The notes under the pieces: generated by a model | Told to the model about the DNA's origin: nothing | Database searches by the model: none | What the model saw: the letters and a program-made list of their open reading frames with translations, nothing else | In this document: positions 1 to 5,091 of the stretch, piece after piece | Layout of the letters: every line of letters begins with the position of its first letter | Position numbering within the stretch: the stretch's first letter is position 1 | Assembly: GCA_024689165.1 (NCBI GenBank) | Contig: JAILDS010000119.1 | Span: 1 to 9,365, forward strand | Source of the DNA: Clostridia bacterium | Lineage (GTDB): Bacteria; Bacillota; Clostridia; Oscillospirales; Acutalibacteraceae | DNA length: 9,365 nucleotides | Reading direction: 5' to 3' | Program-made: the position numbers and the translations under genes

Positions 1-1
1 G

Positions 2-385
2 TTCCCGGCTTCTGACGGGCTGCCCGTCGCCTTCCGCCTGTTCGCGGAGGGCGGCTTCTCCGTCGGCGCGGAATGGACCGCGGAGGGCTTCGCCGCGACG
101 ATAGAGAGCCTGCGCGGGGAACCGTGCTTCATAGTCCTGCCGGAGCGCCTGTTCGACACCCCGGTGTACGCGTATATCGCGCCGAAGGACGGCGCTTTCC
201 GGCGGACGGAGATAAAGACCGCGCAGCTCGGAAGAGAGACGGTGCTGGATTTCTCCGCCATCTGCGCCGAGGAGACCCTTCTGCTGGCCTCCCGGCCCAT
301 AGAGGAGCTCGTCTGCGCCGCTCCCGCCCCGACGGAGCCAAACGGCAGGATGAAGCGCTGCGGCAAAGCTGTCCTCGGCGGGTAA
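2..385 (+). CDS. C-terminal end of an unrecognised protein (5' truncated by window edge)
   Basis: An open frame runs from the left edge to a TAA at 383-385, giving the last 127 residues of a protein whose start lies outside the window. The composition is that of a real GC-rich gene: codons end mostly in G or C and the amino acid mix is balanced. The visible part looks soluble, with alternating hydrophobic stretches (PCFIVLPERLF, VYAYIAPKDGAF, ETVLDFSAICAEETLLLASRP) that suggest beta strands and short helices, and no membrane segment. Internal GTG and ATG codons lie in the same frame but have no good ribosome binding site, so they are not taken as starts. I do not recognise the family and assign no function. 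It converges on the toxin-antitoxin operon that follows. No plus-strand terminator with a T-run is visible after it. Confidence 0.65.
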   Translation, partial: FPASDGLPVAFRLFAEGGFSVGAEWTAEGFAATIESLRGEPCFIVLPERLFDTPVYAYIAPKDGAFRRTEIKTAQLGRETVLDFSAICAEETLLLASRPIEELVCAAPAPTEPNGRMKRCGKAVLGG

Positions 386-409
386 CGCCGCAATCCTTCC
401 GCAGACGCG

Positions 410-444
410 AAAAAACCGCCGGTGAGCTCAGCGCTCATCGGCGG
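410..444 (-). terminator. Intrinsic terminator of the toxin-antitoxin operon
   Basis: On the minus strand a 12-bp stem (444-433 with 427-416, one G-T wobble, 5-nt loop 432-428) is followed directly by six T residues (415-410). This is a textbook rho-independent terminator placed about 45 bp past the toxin stop codon. On the plus strand the same hairpin lacks a T-run, so it should act mainly on the minus strand. Confidence 0.85.
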
Positions 445-490
445 ACGAAGTGAACGCGTAAAACGCGCATGATAAAAAAAGCTCGGGGCG

Positions 491-910
491 TTACGTATCT
501 GACAGAACGAGTTCGAGCATCTTCCTCGGCGTAACGATGAACGGTTCCGCCGGGAAGTGTTTCATGTTGCCGGTCACAAGATAAGCGTCGCTGTCTTTGC
601 GTTTTTCAAGAACGACCTCGTAAAACGGCAGGTCTTTCATGTCCGGCAGTATGACGCCGGACGCGGACGGTTCCAGGAGGATACCGAACTGCTCGAATGC
701 CGAGAGCAGATGATCGACAGCGTCCGGAGAAAAACCAAATCTTTTACGGTTCAGCACCTCTCGGTATTCTCCGATCACGCTGCTGCTGAATATCGGGACG
801 ATTTCTCTACCGAGCGCTTTTTCGACCACCTGTACAGTAGCCGCGTCGTCTTTCTCCGAAAGCAGAGCCGAGACAAGGACGTTGGTATCTATTACTGCGC
901 AGCAGATCAT
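491..910 (-). CDS. PIN-domain ribonuclease toxin of a type II toxin-antitoxin system
   Basis: The 139-residue protein is close to the usual length for single-domain PIN toxins, which cut RNA using Mg2+ or Mn2+ held by a cluster of acidic residues. The first acidic motif is AVIDTNVLVSAL with D8. A second, SSVIGEYREVLNR, carries E48. The third region has D93 in MKDLPFYEVVL and D108 in KDSDAYLVTGN, which match the conserved C-terminal acidic positions and the 'ADxxVTGN' turn. It most resembles the 'putative toxin-antitoxin system toxin component, PIN family' group. Its ATG overlaps the antitoxin stop in an ATGA arrangement (907-910), so translation is probably coupled and the antitoxin is made first. 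It appears intact, with all catalytic residues present. The RNA target cannot be read from sequence. Confidence 0.91.
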   Translation of the reverse strand: MICCAVIDTNVLVSALLSEKDDAATVQVVEKALGREIVPIFSSSVIGEYREVLNRKRFGFSPDAVDHLLSAFEQFGILLEPSASGVILPDMKDLPFYEVVLEKRKDSDAYLVTGNMKHFPAEPFIVTPRKMLELVLSDT

Positions 911-1206
911 TCCGACATCTCCCTGCGTGCAGCGGCGATCTCCGCATTGATCTCGTCAAGTGTCATATCGGATACTCCGTTGTCCTTCGCCTGCTCCCGC
1001 AGCGCCCGGAACGCCTGCACGGCTGAATTTCTTGTCACCTGAGGCTCCGGGGATGAGATCTCAAACGGTATGCGGCGTTGCAGGACGACCGCCCGCGCGA
1101 ACACGTTGATCGCGGTCGTCATGTTCATGCCGAAATCCCGGCAGAGCGTGTCAAATTGTTCTTTCAAAGATTCGTCCATACGGACGCTGAAGGTCGCCTG
1201 TGCCAT
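907..1206 (-). CDS. RelB/DinJ-family ribbon-helix-helix antitoxin
   Basis: This 99-residue protein should neutralise the PIN toxin encoded immediately downstream and repress their shared promoter. Residues 4-11 (ATFSVRMD) fit the DNA-binding beta strand of a ribbon-helix-helix fold, followed by two helices (about 12-27 and 29-43). The block NMTTAINVFARAVVLQRRIPFEI, residues 28-50, has the RelB/DinJ hallmarks: T-x-A-I-N-x-F near the start of helix 2 and the R-x-P-F-E ending. The C-terminal part (about 60-97), with TLDEINAEIAAARRE, is the usual toxin-binding tail. A very strong ribosome binding site, AAGGAGGTG (1222-1214 on the minus strand), sits at ideal spacing from ATG 1206. RelB/DinJ proteins normally partner RelE/YafQ-type toxins, so a PIN partner is less usual. 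Transcribed from the promoter at 1231-1258. Confidence 0.93.
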   Translation of the reverse strand: MAQATFSVRMDESLKEQFDTLCRDFGMNMTTAINVFARAVVLQRRIPFEISSPEPQVTRNSAVQAFRALREQAKDNGVSDMTLDEINAEIAAARREMSE

Positions 1207-1235
1207 AATAACGCACCTCCTTATGCAGTTATTAT
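1205..1235. promoter_or_regulatory. Imperfect inverted repeat, probable antitoxin operator
   Basis: The plus-strand left arm ATAATAACGCA (1205-1215) and right arm TGCAGTTATTAT (1224-1235) are reverse complements apart from one extra base in the right arm, separated by 8 bp that hold the Shine-Dalgarno core. The repeat covers the antitoxin start codon on one side and the -10 box on the other. Most of the right arm lies upstream of the predicted transcription start, so a DNA operator is more likely than an RNA hairpin. RelB/DinJ-type antitoxins are known to bind inverted repeats over their own promoters, which fits autorepression. That it is the operator is inference. Confidence 0.6.
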
Positions 1236-1258
1236 AGCAGATAGGTGCAAATAGTCAA
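1231..1258 (-). promoter_or_regulatory. Sigma-70 type promoter of the toxin-antitoxin operon
   Basis: Read on the minus strand, a -35 box TTGACT (1258-1253) is separated by 16 bp from a perfect -10 box TATAAT (1236-1231). Transcription would start near 1224, leaving a leader of roughly 18 nt that begins almost at the Shine-Dalgarno. Spacing is one base short of the optimum of 17. Confidence 0.8.
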
Positions 1259-1383
1259 GTAAAAGAACATATCAAGTGTAAAAAATCAGATGAGCGGATT
1301 TCAACCGGTTTTTCACATTTCATGAGCGAATCGACAAAAAAGCAGGTGTCCGGAGCGGCGGGGACGGAGTAAGCGACGGGGCT

Positions 1384-1431
1384 TGAACGAGCGGAGAGAG
1401 CCGGCGGCTCCCTCCGCGATAGTTCGTTTTT
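1384..1431 (+). terminator. Orphan plus-strand intrinsic terminator-like hairpin
   Basis: A 12-bp stem with a single mismatch (1391-1402 with 1406-1417, loop GGC) is extended outside by GAAC/GTTC pairing (1385-1388 with 1422-1425) across a small internal loop, and five T residues follow at 1427-1431. This is the form of a rho-independent terminator on the plus strand. No plus-strand gene lies immediately upstream, since that DNA is the promoter region of the minus-strand toxin-antitoxin operon. It may be the leftover terminator of a lost gene, or the end of a small RNA. Confidence 0.5.
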
Positions 1432-1554
1432 CCCGCCTCAGTTCCGGCGGCGTTCAGGTGATCGTGCCGTCCGGAGAACAGGTCAGCGTATATGCTTTGC
1501 GGTAAAAAAATTTTTCTGCGGCATGTAACTTTTTGGTTTTTCCGACACTATATA

Positions 1555-1571
1555 AATGAACAGAGTTCATT
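1555..1571. repeat. Short palindrome in the intergenic region
   Basis: Perfect 7-bp arms AATGAAC (1555-1561) and GTTCATT (1565-1571) flank a 3-bp centre, directly after an AT-rich TATATAAA stretch. The size and symmetry suit a dimeric repressor site, but no regulator is identified. Confidence 0.35.
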
Positions 1572-1613
1572 CTTCATGTTCGGGTGCCCGCGGCGTCTGT
1601 TGCGAACCGTACC

Positions 1614-1642
1614 TTGCCCCGGAGCGTCTGAGGTCTTACAAT
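1614..1642 (+). promoter_or_regulatory. Possible promoter for the 1785-4862 gene pair
   Basis: TTGCCC (1614-1619, four of six consensus bases) lies 17 bp before TACAAT (1637-1642, five of six). If used, the leader before the GTG start at 1785 would be about 135 nt and would include the CCGGTCG/CGACCGG hairpin at 1663-1680. No better promoter was seen closer to the gene. Confidence 0.35.
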
Positions 1643-1662
1643 GGCGCTGCGTATCCGGGGAC

Positions 1663-1680
1663 CCGGTCGGCAGCGACCGG
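1663..1680 (+). repeat. Small GC-rich hairpin in the putative leader of the 1785 gene
   Basis: A perfect 7-bp stem, CCGGTCG with CGACCGG, closes on a GCAG loop. No T-run follows, so it is not a terminator. It does not fit a riboswitch class I know. Confidence 0.3.
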
Positions 1681-1784
1681 TACCGTCTCATAATCAACGT
1701 CGGGTCCACTGCCGCAGGCGCGCCGGCGGCATAGAAAGACACAACTTCCGATAATGAATTGATTCTAAATAAGGAGGGGAAAAA

Positions 1785-2420
1785 GTGAAAAAAGCTATCG
1801 GTATAACTGCGGCAATACTGTTATTCGCTGCAGCGTTCGGCGTCACGAAACGCCTCGTTTCCGCTTCGCCGGTACTTGAAGCGGCCGTTCCGTCAAGCAC
1901 GACCGGAAAAACTCCGGCGGTCTGCGTGATGAGGACTCCGTTCGACCTTGATATGATCGTCAGCGGCAGGGACGTTGACAACGTCCACACCTTCAATACC
2001 GCTGTGTTCCGCGGCGTGATAAACAACGTAAAGAGCTATGCGCTGACCTGGAAAAACAGCGCCGGGGAGGAATGCGGCCCGTATTTCCGCACCGTTCTCG
2101 ACGTGACCATCATAAAGGATCACAAAGGGAACCTGCCCGGCGGGGAAATAAAGGTCCTGCTGACAAGCCCTCTGACGGAAGACACGGCTATCAGATCCGG
2201 CGGGGAATACGTCTTCCTGAACAGCTGGCTTTTGGACGAGCTGTATTTCGAAAACCTCAGCGAGATGTCCCCCGACAGTTTTTACAACGATACGTCTCTG
2301 CGTGAGGCCGACGTTACCGTCGGAGCGGAATGGAACAGCATTTTCCTTATTTCTGACGGGAACGTCAGGCTTTACCATGAATACCTTGACCGTATCGAGC
2401 ATTCATACGTCCGGGAATGA
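1785..2420 (+). CDS. Exported protein of unknown function, possibly shortened at its C-terminus
   Basis: The gene starts with GTG at 1785 behind a strong ribosome binding site AAGGAGGGG (1771-1779) and encodes 211 residues. The N-terminus MKKAIGITAAILLFAAAFGV is a signal peptide or signal anchor; VSA at about residues 25-27 is a possible cleavage site, though the TKR following the hydrophobic core is also compatible with retention in the membrane. The exported part is beta-rich: FRGVINNVKSY (75-85), RTVLDVTII (102-110), GEIKVLLTSP (120-129), GGEYVFLNSWLLDE (139-152), then a segment with LREADVTVG and FLISDGNVRLYHEY. This order of strands resembles small secreted beta-barrel (OB/NTR-like) proteins common in Clostridia, but the comparison is from memory and no function follows. 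The frame continues beyond TGA 2418-2420 for 23 sensible codons. It precedes the dockerin gene by 144 bp and is probably co-transcribed with it. Confidence 0.82.
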   Translation: MKKAIGITAAILLFAAAFGVTKRLVSASPVLEAAVPSSTTGKTPAVCVMRTPFDLDMIVSGRDVDNVHTFNTAVFRGVINNVKSYALTWKNSAGEECGPYFRTVLDVTIIKDHKGNLPGGEIKVLLTSPLTEDTAIRSGGEYVFLNSWLLDELYFENLSEMSPDSFYNDTSLREADVTVGAEWNSIFLISDGNVRLYHEYLDRIEHSYVRE

Positions 2421-2492
2421 GAGGCATACCTCGTACCGGAAGACGAGTTCGAGAGCGTTTATGAAAGGATCCTCGGATCGGCGGAGGCGTAA
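2421..2492 (+). other. In-frame continuation of the 1785 gene past its TGA (possible lost or read-through C-terminus)
   Basis: Immediately after TGA 2418-2420, in the same frame, 23 sense codons lead to TAA 2490-2492. They read like the end of a folded protein: YLVPEDEFESVYERIL is an amphipathic helix preceded by a Pro turn and rich in acidic residues, followed by a short GSAEA tail. Intergenic DNA rarely gives this. The simplest reading is that the ancestral protein was 235 residues and a nonsense mutation created the TGA. Read-through or a sequencing error are alternatives. If the tail is real, the gap to the next gene shrinks to 72 bp. Confidence 0.45.
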
Positions 2493-2564
2493 ACGATTTG
2501 AAGGAGACGTCTCGCCGTCGGGCCGGATAGATATAGATATTGTAAAAGAAAGGAAAAATGCGTT

Positions 2565-4862
2565 ATGAACAACTCAAAGCGATTTCTTGCCATTCTTTTG
2601 TCCGCCGTGTTTGTATGTTCTTTCGTCCCGTTCGTTTCTGCGGGACCGGTTTCAAACGTATCGGAAGAAGAAGCCTCTTATGAAGACGATCATTATACAG
2701 TCCCAGTGCCTGCCTATATGAAGTTCGACCTCGTGGTTCGTTTTGAAAAAGACCCCACATGCGGCTCAACTATGGCGTACTGGAATCAGCCGGCGGCGTT
2801 TTATGACGTAACGCATCTTCTCGGCATCGATTTTAATACGGTCGAAAATTACGGCAACTACACCCGTTTGACAAAAAACTACCAGTGCGTGTATTCCCCG
2901 ACAATAACGGTGAGCACTACGGTATACATGAAAAGGCAGCTCGAGAAAATCCCCGGCGTCGAAAGCGTTTACGGAGTAAACTCCGACCTGTCTATGAATT
3001 TCGATATTGAAATGCAGCTGGAGCTTGCGGCGGCAAATGAAGACGAGCCCGTCGTCGGGGTTCTCAGATACTCAACTCCCGAAGACAAGCCGGCAGAAAT
3101 ACCGGACGGATTCGAAACGGTGGAAGGCGTTATTGCCTTTGAGTCGGCAGAGGATGCCGCACGAGGCATGGTCGTCAGAGGAACCAAATCGGCATATGAA
3201 AAGCTCGACAGGTCCTTGTACCGGCCGCAGAGGGTTTCCGTACTCGGGCGTCCCGTCAGAGGCATTGCGCCGGATATACTATACCCGTATACCGAAGAAC
3301 TGTCGGCGTATATGTTCGACGCCGACCCTGAAAAGGCTGTCGATCTGACTGTAAAGTTCGGCTATGAAACGGATGCCCGCGGCAAGTTTGACCTGAGAAG
3401 TGAAAACCCGCATGACTACGATATCCTCATCGGTTCCGTCCGGCTCAACGGCGTTTCAGCCGACGGAACGGTGTTTTACGTGACCGCAACGCCCCTTGAA
3501 CTTTTGAGGATGTGCGGTGAATCGTCCGGGATAATCGAGATCGATCTTTTCAAAGGCACGGACGAGCCTATCCTTGCGCTCCCGTTCGACCCGGACGCGG
3601 AAGAACCGGAAACGGTGATCCTTGAAGCCCGGGAACCAGACGGCAAGCCGGAAACCACCGAGCCGGTCCCGGACGAGTCCGTAGCGGAAGGAACCGGCGA
3701 GTACATTATCAGGTTCGAAAAAGACCCGACCTGCTCATCCCCTGCGGCGTTTCAGAACCGGCCCGCCGCGTTCTATGACGTCAGACACATCCTCAACACG
3801 ACTTTTTATTCCACGCTCAATTACTCTGAGGACAGTATCGCTTATCAATGTGTTTATTCCCCGTCTCTGGTCGCAAAATGTACCAAGGCTGTGAGCGAAC
3901 TGATAAAAGACCTTGAAGGCGTCGAGAACGTAGCTGAGCTTAAAAACGGATACGGCGCCGTTTTTGACCGGCTCATGCAGCTGGAGCTTGCCGCCGCGAA
4001 TGACGACGAGCCGATCCGGGCAGTACTTATGTACAGCAGTCCCGAGGAAAAGCCCGAAACCGTTCCCGACGGTTTTGAACTGTTGGAGGGCGTGCTTGCG
4101 TTTGCTTCCATTGAGGATTCCGAAAAAGGTTACGCCGTGAGCGGGTCGAAAGCCGCTTACGAGCGCCTTGCCGAGTCGCCCGATGCGCCGGTCCGGATCT
4201 CACCTGTTGCAAGAGAAAGCTTTTCCGTGTCGCCGTTGGAAATCTTCCCTTATACGGACGAGCTTTCGCTTTATATGGAGGACGCCGACCCCGGAAGACC
4301 CATTTCCGCATCGATCTCTTACGGGACTCCCGGCGGCGGGATACTCGACCTGAGGAACAGCGACCCAGCGAGCTATGACATGCTGCTGATGTACGTGCGG
4401 CCAAACGGCGTTTCGCCGGACGGAAAAACGTTCTACGTTACGGCGACCCCGGACGAGCTGCGCTCATTGTGCGCAAACTATTCAACGATAAGAGAGATCG
4501 ACCTGTACCGCTGCGGCGACGAGCCTCTGTTCGCAATTCCGTTCGACCCTGACGCCGAAGAACCGCTTACGGTCGTTGTAGACCCGATCCCGCTCGAGAC
4601 TCCGTCCATCCCGGAACACACGGAGGACTTGCCCGCGGTTTCCGAAACCGGCCCGACGGAGCTCCCGGATAAAACATGCATCCCCGGCGACGTTGACGGG
4701 GACGGTGCAGTCACCGCTGACGACGCGAGAGAAACGCTGCGGTACAGTCTGGAGCTTGAAAACGCGGTCATCAGCCCCGACACAGGCGACGTGGACTCTG
4801 ACGGAGAGCTGACCGCCGCCGACGCGAGGCTCATCCTCAGGACCGCGCTCGGTCTGAGCTGA
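2565..4862 (+). CDS. Secreted two-repeat protein with C-terminal type I dockerin
   Basis: ATG 2565 follows a GAAAGGA ribosome binding site, and the 765-residue product begins with a clear signal peptide (hydrophobic core about 8-22, cleavage after VSA near residue 26). Two related ~300-residue modules follow, about residues 56-350 and 379-670, joined by a Pro/Glu/Thr-rich linker; a similar linker (671-706) leads to a dockerin (707-765). The dockerin has two calcium loops, GDVDGDG with D709, D711, D713 and D720, and GDVDSDG with D742, D744, D746 and D753, each followed by a helix. Dockerins bind cohesins on scaffold or surface proteins, so this protein is probably displayed in an extracellular complex. 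I do not recognise the repeated module and see no glycosidase or protease signature in it. Three cysteines occupy equal places in both copies (66/390, 108/429, 317/636). A strong terminator follows. Confidence 0.93.
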   Translation: MNNSKRFLAILLSAVFVCSFVPFVSAGPVSNVSEEEASYEDDHYTVPVPAYMKFDLVVRFEKDPTCGSTMAYWNQPAAFYDVTHLLGIDFNTVENYGNYTRLTKNYQCVYSPTITVSTTVYMKRQLEKIPGVESVYGVNSDLSMNFDIEMQLELAAANEDEPVVGVLRYSTPEDKPAEIPDGFETVEGVIAFESAEDAARGMVVRGTKSAYEKLDRSLYRPQRVSVLGRPVRGIAPDILYPYTEELSAYMFDADPEKAVDLTVKFGYETDARGKFDLRSENPHDYDILIGSVRLNGVSADGTVFYVTATPLELLRMCGESSGIIEIDLFKGTDEPILALPFDPDAEEPETVILEAREPDGKPETTEPVPDESVAEGTGEYIIRFEKDPTCSSPAAFQNRPAAFYDVRHILNTTFYSTLNYSEDSIAYQCVYSPSLVAKCTKAVSELIKDLEGVENVAELKNGYGAVFDRLMQLELAAANDDEPIRAVLMYSSPEEKPETVPDGFELLEGVLAFASIEDSEKGYAVSGSKAAYERLAESPDAPVRISPVARESFSVSPLEIFPYTDELSLYMEDADPGRPISASISYGTPGGGILDLRNSDPASYDMLLMYVRPNGVSPDGKTFYVTATPDELRSLCANYSTIREIDLYRCGDEPLFAIPFDPDAEEPLTVVVDPIPLETPSIPEHTEDLPAVSETGPTELPDKTCIPGDVDGDGAVTADDARETLRYSLELENAVISPDTGDVDSDGELTAADARLILRTALGLS
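2730..3614 (+). repeat. Coding repeat copy 1 of the unrecognised ~300-residue module
   Basis: Covers residues about 56-350. Landmarks shared with copy 2 are RFEKDPTC, PAAFYDV, YQCVYSP, MQLELAAAN, PDGFE, PYTEELSAYM, NGVSADGTVFYVTATP, EIDLF and PFDPDAEEP. The end of the module, FYVTATPLELLRMCGESSG then IIEIDLF, has a strand-helix-strand look. Confidence 0.85.
3699..4574 (+). repeat. Coding repeat copy 2 of the unrecognised ~300-residue module
   Basis: Covers residues about 379-670 with the same landmarks in the same order: RFEKDPTC, PAAFYDV, YQCVYSP, MQLELAAAN, PDGFE, PYTDELSLYM, NGVSPDGKTFYVTATP, EIDLY, PFDPDAEEP. The offset from copy 1 is 324 residues at the start and 319 at the end. Copy 2 has two extra cysteines (439 and 650). 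The copies are diverged at many positions, so the duplication is not recent. Confidence 0.85.
4683..4859 (+). other. Type I dockerin domain (coding segment)
   Basis: Residues 707-765 hold two F-hand calcium-binding repeats about 33 residues apart, the first D709-x-D711-x-D713 with D720, the second D742-x-D744-x-D746 with D753. Helices RETLRYSLEL and RLILRTALGL follow. All main calcium ligands are present, so the domain should be functional. Confidence 0.92.
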
Positions 4863-4915
4863 ACGCATCAGGCCGCGCAGAAAAACCAAATCCGTTACAT
4901 GAAAGATGAAACCGC

Positions 4916-4952
4916 CGGCAGGGCAAAACGCCCTGCCGACGTCGTTTTTTTT
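4916..4952 (+). terminator. Intrinsic terminator after the dockerin gene
   Basis: A perfect 9-bp stem, CGGCAGGGC (4916-4924) with GCCCTGCCG (4930-4938), has an AAAAC loop and is followed after six bases by eight T residues (4945-4952). It lies 54 bp past the stop codon and separates the dockerin gene from the hydrolase operon. Confidence 0.9.
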
Positions 4953-5003
4953 GTAAACGAATTGTAAAATTTCAGATATTCGCTGCCGAGGGGCGTTATT
5001 CAA

Positions 5004-5033
5004 TTGACTTTTCCGCCCGATAAGGAATAGTAT
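5004..5033 (+). promoter_or_regulatory. Probable promoter of the SGNH-MATE-aldolase-EEP operon
   Basis: TTGACT (5004-5009) and TAGTAT (5028-5033) are 18 bp apart; TATAAA overlaps the latter. It lies right after the terminator at 4916-4952 and gives a leader of roughly 50 nt, which contains a short hairpin GCCGC/GCGGC with an AAGC loop just ahead of the ribosome binding site. Confidence 0.6.
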
Positions 5034-5091
5034 AAAAGCAGCAGAAAATCATCGCCGCAAGCGCGGCATTATGACGATCTGGAGGCCGGAT

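Larger units (their letters stand above)
1259..1784. other. Gene-poor intergenic region
   Basis: About 525 bases separate the divergent antitoxin and the next plus-strand gene. No frame here has a credible start, ribosome binding site and protein-like composition together. What can be pointed to is listed separately: a terminator-like hairpin (1384-1431), a palindrome (1555-1571), a possible promoter (1614-1642) and a 7-bp hairpin (1663-1680). The first third (1259-1330) is AT-rich, unlike the GC-rich middle part. The mixture reads as an old junction next to the toxin-antitoxin module. Confidence 0.6.

Noticed and set aside
557..1042. Plus-strand open frame across the toxin-antitoxin operon
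   Set aside because: It is antisense to two genes with clear family motifs and has no ribosome binding site.
1443..1501. Short frame ending in VQVIVPSGEQVSVYALR before a TAA, which resembles a protein C-terminus
   Set aside because: The upstream part of the frame is not protein-like and overlaps the terminator-like hairpin; too short to support a gene relic.
1492..1734. 80-codon plus-strand open frame in the intergenic region
   Set aside because: No ribosome binding site, no recognisable domain, and it covers the possible promoter and hairpin of the next gene.
2418..2450. Selenocysteine insertion at TGA 2418-2420
   Set aside because: Only a weak 5-bp hairpin (2430-2434 with 2443-2447) follows, the surrounding residues do not look like a redox site, and truncation explains the data more simply.
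2504..2513. Perfect 10-bp palindrome GAGACGTCTC before the dockerin gene
   Set aside because: Short palindromes of this size occur by chance and no promoter elements lie around it.
5071..5091. Earlier ATG for the SGNH hydrolase
   Set aside because: No ribosome binding site precedes it, while GGAGG lies inside this stretch at ideal distance from ATG 5092, where the signal peptide begins.
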